Shown: positions 1 through 5,711 of the stretch, one piece after another
Numbering within the stretch: position 1 is the first letter of the stretch
Layout of the letters: each line of letters starts with the position of its first letter
Source: Ignavibacteriales bacterium
Lineage (GTDB): Bacteria; Bacteroidota; Ignavibacteria; Ignavibacteriales; Melioribacteraceae
Direction: 5' to 3'
Length of the DNA: 6,203 nucleotides
Assembly (NCBI GenBank): GCA_020059785.1
Contig: JAGVBL010000097.1
Coordinates: 1 to 6,203, forward strand
The notes under the pieces: model-generated
Told to the model about the DNA's origin: nothing
The model's input: the letters and a program-made list of their open reading frames with translations, nothing else
Database searches by the model: none
Translations under genes and position numbers: made by a program

Positions 1-48
1 GAAGATTTTTGATTTTTCAAACGATTTAACTAATTTTGCAAGCCCTTT

Positions 49-132
<84 letters not shown>

Positions 133-155
133 TTTCATTTTTTAATCACTTAGTT

Positions 156-160
156 GAGGT
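156..160 (+). promoter_or_regulatory. Ribosome-binding site deciding the TTG start of tig
   Basis: GAGGT sits five bases upstream of the TTG codon at 166. No ATG or GTG lies in frame nearby upstream, and the next ATG (199) would remove the first beta strand of the ribosome-binding domain. This supports the TTG start. Confidence 0.7.
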
Positions 161-165
161 AATTT

Positions 166-1461
166 TTGGAAATTAAAGTCAATCAAATATCAGATAACAT
201 GCAGGAAGTCGAAGTTAATCTGGATTACGATGAGATAACTACTGAAATCGACGAAGCATACCAGGAAGAAAGAAAAAGTATTGAGATAGATGGGTTTAGA
301 AAAGGGAAAGCCCCGATGACTATGATAAAGAAATTATATGGTGAAGCTATTGAATATAAAGCGAGTGAAAAAATAGCTACAAAGAAATTCTGGGAAGTTG
401 TTGATAAAGAAAATCTTAAACCGATTTCTACGCCCCAGCTTGTTGATATCGATTTTGTAAAAGGAAGCAAACTATTTTTCAAAATCCAATTTGAAATTAA
501 ACCCAAGCTTGAATTAAAAAACTATACTAATCTGGAAATTGAGAAACCGGTCTTTAAGGTAAAAGAAGACGACATTGAAAAGGAGCTTGCTTACTTACTA
601 AAGCCACATGTTAAGTATGAAGTTGCTGAATCTGTTGATGATAAATATTATAGAATAACTGCAAATTTGCAGAAACTTGATGAGAATGGAATTGCCGTAA
701 TTGGTGAGAGAAGCGAGAATATGGTTATTGACCTTAGCGATGAAAAAGTAAATGAACAGATTGTTGAAAATGCAAACGGTAAAAAAGTAAACGAGAAGTT
801 TCCATTTACATTTGTAGACGAACATTATCATGGCGAAGAACTTCACCGCGAAGAATTCAGATACGAAGCTGAAATAACAAAAATCGAAAAGATTGTACAA
901 CCTGAATTATCAGAAGAAATAATAAAGAAGATTTCCGGTAATAAAGCTTCTACAATTGATGAATTCAAAGAAATGTTAAGAAAGAATTTCAGCGATTATT
1001 ATATAAAACAATCTGAAGAAATTTTTACAAACAGTTTATTAAATGAAATTGTAAAGAACAACGATTTTACCCCGCCAGCCGGATACGTAAAAACAGTACA
1101 TAAAAGATTTATAGAGCTTGAAAAAGAAAATGCAAAACGTTACAAGATGCCGAACGTTGACGAAAATGCTATTGCTGAATACTATAAACCACGCGCAGAA
1201 TGGAATGCTAAATGGCAAATAATTTTAGAAAATCTTGCTGAAAAAGAAAATATAATAGTAGAAGATTCCGAATTAGAGGTACTGGCGAATCAGGAAGCTG
1301 AAAAAACCGGAATTTCTGCTCAGAAACTTTTTAAGTACTATAAAGATTCTAACCGTGGCGACGTTCTGTTGGAAGATAAGGTAATTGAGTTTCTTAAAAA
1401 GAATAATAAAGTAAAAGAAGTTGACGCAGAAGAAAAACTAAAAGAGAAAAAAGGAAAATAA
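166..1461 (+). CDS. tig: Trigger factor, ribosome-associated chaperone
   Basis: Trigger factor docks on the ribosome at the peptide exit and shields nascent chains in the cytosol; many members also have peptidyl-prolyl isomerase activity. The 431-residue length is normal for the family. The N-terminal ribosome-binding domain (about 1-145) carries the signature loop GFRKGKAP at 43-50. A middle region of FKBP type follows (about 150-243). The helical chaperone C-terminal domain starts near the PELSEE segment (246-251), and the protein ends in a very lysine/glutamate-rich tail. The start is TTG, chosen because the first residues align with the usual trigger factor N-terminus and a GAGGT motif lies five bases upstream. 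The stop is separated from the clpP ATG by a single base, indicating one operon and probable translational coupling. The identification is firm; isomerase activity was not judged because this domain is the most divergent part. Confidence 0.96.
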   Translation: MEIKVNQISDNMQEVEVNLDYDEITTEIDEAYQEERKSIEIDGFRKGKAPMTMIKKLYGEAIEYKASEKIATKKFWEVVDKENLKPISTPQLVDIDFVKGSKLFFKIQFEIKPKLELKNYTNLEIEKPVFKVKEDDIEKELAYLLKPHVKYEVAESVDDKYYRITANLQKLDENGIAVIGERSENMVIDLSDEKVNEQIVENANGKKVNEKFPFTFVDEHYHGEELHREEFRYEAEITKIEKIVQPELSEEIIKKISGNKASTIDEFKEMLRKNFSDYYIKQSEEIFTNSLLNEIVKNNDFTPPAGYVKTVHKRFIELEKENAKRYKMPNVDENAIAEYYKPRAEWNAKWQIILENLAEKENIIVEDSELEVLANQEAEKTGISAQKLFKYYKDSNRGDVLLEDKVIEFLKKNNKVKEVDAEEKLKEKKGK

Positions 1462-1462
1462 A

Positions 1463-2134
1463 ATGAAGAAAGAGATGCTTACTTCAGGTTTATTATCAAA
1501 AAATTACGAAATATATAATCAATTGGTTCCTTATGTTATCGAGCAAACTGGTCGTGGCGAACGTGGCATGGATATTTTTTCCAGATTATTAAGAGAGCGT
1601 ATAATCTTTTTGGGAACGGCAATAGATGATCACATCGCAAGCCTTATAATTGCACAGTTGTTATTCCTTGAAGCAGAAGATCCTGAAAAAGATATTTTCC
1701 TTTATATCAATTCACCCGGTGGAAGTGTATCTGCAGGATTAGCAATTTATGATACAATGAAATATATCAAATCTAAGGTATCTACTATTTGTGTTGGATT
1801 AGCAGCAAGTATGGGTGCAGTATTATTAGCCGGCGGAGAAGCAAAGAAGCGTTCGGCTCTTCCCCATTCCAAAATTATGATTCACCAGCCGTGGGTAGGC
1901 GGTTTGCAAGGTCAAACAACAGATATTGAAATTCATGCTAAGGAAATGATTAAAACCAGAGATACCATATATAACATACTTTCTGAACATACTGGAAAAA
2001 GCTACGAACAGATTGCAAAAGATTGCGACAGAGATTATTTCCTTACTTCTGAAGAGGCAAAAGAATATAAATTGATCGATAACATCCTTGTTCATCGTGC
2101 AACACCAGGTGACCAAAACAAAGAGAAAAAATAA
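1463..2134 (+). CDS. clpP: ATP-dependent Clp protease proteolytic subunit ClpP
   Basis: ClpP is the serine-peptidase subunit that forms a double-heptamer chamber and degrades proteins fed to it by ClpX or other Clp ATPases. All signatures are present: the INSPGGSVSAG segment (82-92), the nucleophile Ser116 in AASMGA, His141 in MIHQP, and the acidic triad member Asp191 in DRDYFL. The canonical core begins at LVPYVIEQTGRGER (21-34). It is preceded by about 20 extra residues that may be a self-cleaved propeptide, as in E. coli ClpP. The C-terminus has a short charged tail (GDQNKEKK). The ATG at 1463 follows the tig stop by one base, and an AAGGA at 1451-1455 inside the end of tig serves as ribosome-binding site. 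An intact neighbouring clpX, common in this gene order elsewhere, is absent from the window. Confidence 0.98.
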   Translation: MKKEMLTSGLLSKNYEIYNQLVPYVIEQTGRGERGMDIFSRLLRERIIFLGTAIDDHIASLIIAQLLFLEAEDPEKDIFLYINSPGGSVSAGLAIYDTMKYIKSKVSTICVGLAASMGAVLLAGGEAKKRSALPHSKIMIHQPWVGGLQGQTTDIEIHAKEMIKTRDTIYNILSEHTGKSYEQIAKDCDRDYFLTSEEAKEYKLIDNILVHRATPGDQNKEKK

Positions 2135-2150
2135 AAATTGTTTTAGTTAT

Positions 2151-2192
2151 AGGAGGTTGTCTTTTATGTGTACTAATTACTATTTAATCTGA
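2151..2192 (+). pseudogene. Orphan ribosome-binding site and start codon after clpP (remnant of an interrupted gene)
   Basis: A perfect AGGAGG (2151-2156) is followed, nine bases later, by ATG (2166-2168), the arrangement of a well-translated gene start. It sits 31 bases after the clpP stop, in the same direction. The frame reads only MCTNYYLI before a TGA at 2190-2192, and everything after the ATG falls inside the proposed left inverted repeat of the insertion sequence. The simplest reading is that a third operon gene lost its coding body when the element inserted or through a later rearrangement. By gene order in many bacteria that gene could have been clpX, but no clpX coding sequence is visible anywhere in the window, so its identity is a guess. 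A chance Shine-Dalgarno sequence or a real short leader peptide is possible. Confidence 0.45.
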
Positions 2193-2194
2193 CA
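2169..2194 (+). repeat. Left terminal inverted repeat of the insertion sequence
   Basis: Aligned without gaps against the reverse complement of 3296-3321, 19 of 26 bases match, including a perfect innermost ten-base block TAATCTGACA (2185-2194). It starts with TG, directly after the orphan ATG. The outer half is less well conserved than the inner half. Confidence 0.6.
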
Positions 2195-2208
2195 ATCCCA
2201 GTAGTTAG

Positions 2209-3245
2209 TTAACTATTAACTGCAAGATTATAACCGTGCATTTTATCTTCAGCAAGATGTTTGGTTCCTAAAAATGTTTCCATTGGTGTTTTCCCGTCAC
2301 AATATCTTCCGCTGTGAGGTCTTTCTTCATTGTAGCTTTTGATCCAAAGATCAACATCATTTTGTAATTCTTCAAGTGTGTTATAAATCTTTTTTCTGAA
2401 TGCTATTTGATAAAATTCATTGAGTATCGTTTTATGAAAGCGTTCACAGATTCCGTTTGTTTGAGGATGTCTTGCTTTTGTTTTACTGTGATCGATATTC
2501 TCTATGCCTAAATAGAGTTCATACTCGTGATACTCTGGACGACCACAGTATTCAGTACCTCTATCGGTTAAAACGCTCAGCAACTGTATCCCTTGAGCTT
2601 CATAGAACGGTACGACTCGATCGTCAGCATCCACTAAGGCGTTCTTACGATCATACAACTTAACGTGAGCTACTTGGTATCGATAAATGTTTGCTGATAG
2701 ATTCTGCCAACTCTTTTGAGATTTCCAACGTAATAGGTGTCTTGTGCGCCTAAATAACCGGGATGTTTGGTTTCTATTTCTCCGTAGGCTTCTTAATTTT
2801 CTTTGCGTCTTTCCATGGCTATTATTTGCGCTTCGGTTAATATCAAATTCTCTTTGGCCATCTTCTCTTCCAACAACATGAGCCTTTTTTTGAATGTCTC
2901 GAGGTTATGTCTTAACCATATACTTCTTACCCCTCCAGGGGAAATTAATATCCCTTGTTTCTTTAGCTCATTGGATACTCTTAGTTGACCGTATGCCGGA
3001 TATTCTATTGCCATTACTTTTACCTATTCTTCTATTTCTTCCGGAACCAGGTTCTTCAGATTTGGCTTCTTGCGGCTTATCTCAAGTAATGCCTTTTCTC
3101 CCCCTTCTTCATACAATTTCTTAAATCGATAGAAGCTGTCTCGGGAGTAGCCGAATATCTGACAGGCTCGGCTTACATTACCTAAAGGAATGGGGAGTTC
3201 TATTAATCCTACTTTGTTCTTAATGATCTTTTCTTCTGTACTCAT
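2209..3245 (-). pseudogene. IS481-family DDE transposase, broken by two nonsense codons and a frameshift
   Basis: Reads from ATG at 3245 (GGAG ribosome-binding site just upstream) down to TAA at 2209-2211; the span is close to the usual 340 residues. The N-terminal helix-turn-helix part includes GYSRDSFYRFKKLYEEGG, followed by a second DNA-binding segment with EYPAYGQLRVSNEL. The rve-type integrase core comes next: first Asp in QQTFID (near 2680), second Asp in VLTDRGTEYCG, and Glu in TNGICERFH about 40 residues on, ending with ERPHSGRYC. Lesions seen: an in-frame TAG at 3024-3026, an in-frame TAA at 2793-2795, and a frameshift near 2674-2676. At the frameshift, the usual Tyr-Ser after the first catalytic Asp-Thr is lost and the frame moves by one base, about seven bases missing. 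A probable in-frame loss of three residues lies near 2622. All catalytic residues are still encoded, so decay is fairly recent, but no full protein can be made. Confidence 0.93.
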
Positions 3246-3295
3246 CTGACTTCTCCTTCTGTTAATTATTAATTTATTACTTTGTTTATCAGAAG

Positions 3296-3321
3296 TGTCA
3301 GATTATATCGTGACTATCTCA
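3296..3321 (-). repeat. Right terminal inverted repeat of the insertion sequence
   Basis: Reverse-complement partner of 2169-2194, with TGTCAGATTA (3296-3305) as the perfect ten-base part. It lies upstream of the transposase start and ends four bases before the terminator-like hairpin of the neighbouring reductase gene. Confidence 0.6.
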
Positions 3322-3324
3322 ACA

Positions 3325-3350
3325 AAGCCCGGCCAAGCATTGTCGGGCTT
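3325..3350 (-). terminator. Hairpin terminator of the reductase gene
   Basis: AAGCCCGGC (3325-3333) pairs with GTCGGGCTT (3342-3350), giving nine pairs including one G-U and an eight-base loop. On the minus strand it starts six bases after the reductase stop codon and is followed by TGTTG, a poor U tract, so termination may be incomplete. The stem can also form on the plus strand and could stop transcripts coming out of the insertion sequence. Confidence 0.55.
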
Positions 3351-3356
3351 ACTTAA

Positions 3357-4349
3357 TCAAAGCCATTTTACTTCGCGGTACCAATCCGCAGTCTGTTTTA
3401 TTCCCTCTTCTAAAGAAATCTTCTGACGGAATCCAATCTGATTTACAGCTTTAGAAACATCGCACGTCCAGTATTTCTGAACAAAATCTTTTGCCTTCTC
3501 AATATTGAATGTTGCGGCTTTTGAACTGAATAGTGCAAAGAATTCTGCAAAAACTGCGACTGTAAAAACCAGAAAATGAGGAACACGAATTATCAATGCT
3601 TTTCGTCCCATGGCTTTAGAAAATACATTACCTATTTGAACCCAATTGTAATATTCCTCAGAACCGATAAAATATGTTTGCCCGATTGCATTATCATTTT
3701 CAGCAGCTAATACTATTCCATCAACCAAATCAGAAACATGAATAAGGTTAACCAGTTTTTTATTAAAACCGATAAGACCCATAAACCCCTGTTTATAAGT
3801 TTTGAAGACGAGATAAATTTCAGTGTCTCTTGGTCCATATACTGCAACTGCGCGTATGATACTTATTGGTAAGCGGTCGGAGTAACTTTTTGCCATTTGT
3901 TCCTGAGCTAATTTACTCTTTCCGTATCGAGTTATAGGATGTTCTTTAGTTTCCTCTGTACAGGGAATTCCATCAAGCGAGGGACCGCATGCAGTCTGAC
4001 TGCTTACAATTACAACCCTTTTGATATCCGGATTTACTTCACTTACTACATCGAGCAATACTTTAGTAGTTTCAACATTACCCTGATAATATTCCTCATT
4101 TGCTTTTGCTTTAACAACACCGGCAACATGAAAAAGATAATCGGCATCTTTCAAAACACTTTTCAAAGAATCTTTATCGAATAAACCGCAATTTATTATT
4201 TCAACAGGTTTATTTTCGAGCCATCTTAAAGAACTGGATTTCCGTAAAATACATTTTACATGATGGCCTTTACTAATTAGTCTATCAACTAAATGGCTTC
4301 CGACAAATCCTGATGCACCTGTAACAACCGAAATTATTTTTGGACTCAT
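3357..4349 (-). CDS. NAD(P)-dependent extended SDR reductase (epimerase/dehydratase family), possible ceramide reductase
   Basis: A 330-residue extended short-chain dehydrogenase/reductase. The Rossmann nucleotide-binding motif GASGFVG is at 11-17, a serine pair at 116-117 ends the catalytic strand, and the active-site YGKSK (Tyr142, Lys146) fits the Tyr-x-x-x-Lys rule. YGPRDTE (171-177) and LIHVSDLVDG (202-211) are typical of sugar epimerase or 3-beta-hydroxysteroid dehydrogenase relatives. A strongly hydrophobic stretch at about 257-275 (FLVFTVAVFAEFFALF) suggests contact with the membrane or a lipid substrate. The gene diverges from the serine-palmitoyltransferase-like gene across 113 bases. 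The Caulobacter ceramide reductase belongs to the same broad superfamily, so reduction of a keto-sphingolipid intermediate is the best contextual guess. A sugar-nucleotide or hopanoid/steroid-type reductase cannot be excluded. No Shine-Dalgarno sequence precedes the ATG; the leader is nearly all A and T. Confidence 0.9.
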   Translation of the reverse strand: MSPKIISVVTGASGFVGSHLVDRLISKGHHVKCILRKSSSLRWLENKPVEIINCGLFDKDSLKSVLKDADYLFHVAGVVKAKANEEYYQGNVETTKVLLDVVSEVNPDIKRVVIVSSQTACGPSLDGIPCTEETKEHPITRYGKSKLAQEQMAKSYSDRLPISIIRAVAVYGPRDTEIYLVFKTYKQGFMGLIGFNKKLVNLIHVSDLVDGIVLAAENDNAIGQTYFIGSEEYYNWVQIGNVFSKAMGRKALIIRVPHFLVFTVAVFAEFFALFSSKAATFNIEKAKDFVQKYWTCDVSKAVNQIGFRQKISLEEGIKQTADWYREVKWL

Positions 4350-4462
4350 AGTGTTAATAAATTGTTAAATTTGTTTATATTAATTCTGTTAATTAGCAAA
4401 TCTCTATAATAATTTTCATTAAGATATAAAATTTTTAGAAAGAAAAATAATCCGGAGGAATA
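4350..4462. promoter_or_regulatory. Divergent promoter region between reductase and synthase genes
   Basis: A very AT-rich 113-base gap between two divergent starts, so it must hold promoters for both. A perfect TATAAT lies at 4405-4410 on the plus strand, 52 bases before the synthase start, but without a convincing -35 box. On the minus strand, TATAAA (complement of 4374-4379) could serve the reductase. No operator-like inverted repeat stood out. The region is sound by layout; the individual boxes are weak. Confidence 0.4.
4454..4458 (+). promoter_or_regulatory. Ribosome-binding site deciding the TTG start of the synthase
   Basis: GGAGG ends four bases before TTG at 4463. The next in-frame ATG would remove more than 40 conserved residues, so TTG is the start. 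Confidence 0.75.
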
Positions 4463-5653
4463 TTGGACTTATTCAAAAAATGTTATGATTTTACCCGTGC
4501 AGATGAAATTAAAGCTCTGGGAATCTACCCTTATTTCAGACCGATTGAAGAAAATGAGGGTCCGGTAGTACAAATTGAAGGAAGAAAAATTGTAATGGCC
4601 GGTTCCAACAATTACCTTGGACTAACAGCTCATCCAAAAGTAAAAGAAGCGGCATTAAAAGCCATTGAAAAGTATGGAACAGGTTGTTCAGGCTCCCGTT
4701 ATTTAACTGGTACATTAGATTTACATATCGAATTAGAAACCCGATTGGCAAAATTCTTTGGTACTGAAGCAGTATTATTATATAGTACCGGATATCAAAC
4801 AGCCCAGGGAATTATTCCAACTCTTGTTCAAAGAGGTGAATATGTAATTTCGGATAAAGATAACCATGCATGTATAGTTGCCGGACAAATTATGGCCAAA
4901 GGAGCAACTGCTTCTCTGGAACGTTATAAACATATGGATCTTAAGGATCTTGAACGCGTTTTAAGTAAAATTCCTCTTGATGCCGGTAAATTAATTGTAA
5001 GTGATGGTGTTTTTAGTACCGGAGGCGGAATTGTTGATTTGCCACATCTTGTTTCATTGGCAAAAAAATATAATGCAAAACTTCTTATTGATGATGCTCA
5101 TTCTGTTGGAGTTATTGGTAAAGGAGGACGTGGAACTGCAAGTGAATTCAACCTGGAAAAAGAAGTTGATTTAACAATGGGTACTTTCAGTAAAACCTTT
5201 GCATCATTAGGAGGTTTTGTTGCTGGCCCAGAACGGGTTATCAACTATCTTAAACATCATTCACCGGCATTGATATTTAGTGCTTCACCAACCCCGGCTT
5301 CTGTAGCTGCAGCTCTTGCGGCTTTAGATATTCTTGAACAGGAACCATGGCGCGTTGATAAATTAATAAGTAATGCTAATAAAGTAAGAAAAGAATTAAC
5401 CGAAGCAGGATTCAACATTCCAGATGGAAGAACTGCAATTGTTCCTGTTATTGTTGGCGATGATGCATTAGCATTTAAAATGTGGAGAATGTTATACGAT
5501 TCAGGAATATTTGTTAATGTATTCATTTCACCCGGTGTTCCTCAGGGCAGACAAATGATGAGAACTTCTTATATGTCAACACACGAAGACGAACATCTCG
5601 ATTATATTATCGATACATTCAAGAAAATTGGTAAGGAACTCGGTTTAATTTAA
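4463..5653 (+). CDS. spt: Serine palmitoyltransferase-like PLP-dependent alpha-oxoamine synthase
   Basis: This 396-residue enzyme belongs to the alpha-oxoamine synthase group (fold type I PLP enzymes), which condense an amino acid with an acyl thioester and release CO2. Visible motifs: SNNYLGL (48-54), YGTGCSGSRYLTGT (71-84), the cofactor-stacking His135 in DKDNHACI, DDAHSVG (210-216) with Asp211 for the pyridine nitrogen, the PLP lysine Lys244 in GTFSKTFASLGG, and Arg367 in MMRTS for the substrate carboxylate. The GTFSK-x-x-AS-x-GG form around the lysine is that of serine palmitoyltransferases; biotin-pathway BioF and glycine C-acetyltransferase usually have a leucine-glycine-lysine version. 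The favoured role is the first step of sphingolipid synthesis, serine plus palmitoyl-CoA or acyl-ACP to 3-ketosphinganine, probably as a cytosolic homodimer. The acyltransferase downstream and divergent reductase agree with this. Automatic pipelines may label it glycine C-acetyltransferase or BioF. Start is TTG with a strong GGAGG. Confidence 0.85.
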   Translation: MDLFKKCYDFTRADEIKALGIYPYFRPIEENEGPVVQIEGRKIVMAGSNNYLGLTAHPKVKEAALKAIEKYGTGCSGSRYLTGTLDLHIELETRLAKFFGTEAVLLYSTGYQTAQGIIPTLVQRGEYVISDKDNHACIVAGQIMAKGATASLERYKHMDLKDLERVLSKIPLDAGKLIVSDGVFSTGGGIVDLPHLVSLAKKYNAKLLIDDAHSVGVIGKGGRGTASEFNLEKEVDLTMGTFSKTFASLGGFVAGPERVINYLKHHSPALIFSASPTPASVAAALAALDILEQEPWRVDKLISNANKVRKELTEAGFNIPDGRTAIVPVIVGDDALAFKMWRMLYDSGIFVNVFISPGVPQGRQMMRTSYMSTHEDEHLDYIIDTFKKIGKELGLI

Positions 5654-5670
5654 GTAACTAACTTTTTGAA

Positions 5671-5693
5671 AGGCATACCTTAATGGTGTGCCT
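5671..5693 (+). terminator. Hairpin between synthase and acyltransferase genes
   Basis: AGGCATACC (5671-5679) pairs with GGTGTGCCT (5685-5693): nine pairs with one G-U and a TTAAT loop, 17 bases after the synthase stop. It is followed by AATTTAT rather than a solid U run. It may be a weak terminator, a 3'-end stabiliser of the synthase message, or an attenuator lowering expression of the next gene, which starts 18 bases later. Confidence 0.5.
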
Positions 5694-5711
5694 AATTTAT
5701 AAAGATACTAT

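Larger units (their letters stand above)
2169..3321 (-). mobile_element. Decayed IS481-family insertion sequence
   Basis: About 1.15 kb between two imperfect inverted repeats, filled almost entirely by one broken transposase gene on the minus strand. Size, single-gene organisation and transposase type fit the IS481 family. The exact ends are inferred from the repeat alignment. No target-site duplication is visible next to the proposed ends (left flank GTCTTTTATG, right flank ACAAAGCCCG), so the ends may be off by a few bases, or one flank may have been rearranged. The element separates the tig-clpP operon from the convergently oriented reductase gene. The broken transposase means it cannot move by itself, though its ends could in principle still be used by an intact copy elsewhere. 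Confidence 0.8.

Noticed and set aside
9..36. Promoter for the tRNA gene (TTGATT and TAATTT, 16-base spacer)
   Set aside because: Position is plausible, but the -10 matches consensus at only three of six bases and the region is AT-rich, so it is not listed as a feature.
2206..2215. Ten-base palindrome TAGTTAACTA near the transposase stop as an operator
   Set aside because: It is short, built only of common AT-rich words and overlaps the transposase stop region inside a dead element. Chance is the better explanation.
2670..2680. Programmed frameshifting in the transposase, as in IS3-type elements
   Set aside because: The break lies in the middle of the catalytic core, beside the first Asp, with conserved residues missing and no slippery A or T run. 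That is a deletion, not a programmed site.
2793..3026. In-frame TAG and TAA in the transposase as possible stop-codon readthrough or recoding
   Set aside because: Every intact gene here uses stops normally, and the same gene also has a frameshift and a small deletion. Ordinary pseudogene decay explains all of it.
2457..3124. Plus-strand open frames within the insertion sequence
   Set aside because: They are antisense to the transposase pseudogene, have no family motifs or ribosome-binding sites, and their composition is that of a mirrored coding frame.
2159..3331. Target-site duplication flanking the insertion sequence
   Set aside because: The bases beside the proposed ends (GTCTTTTATG on the left, ACAAAGCCCG on the right) share no direct repeat, and shifting the ends by a few bases did not produce a convincing one.
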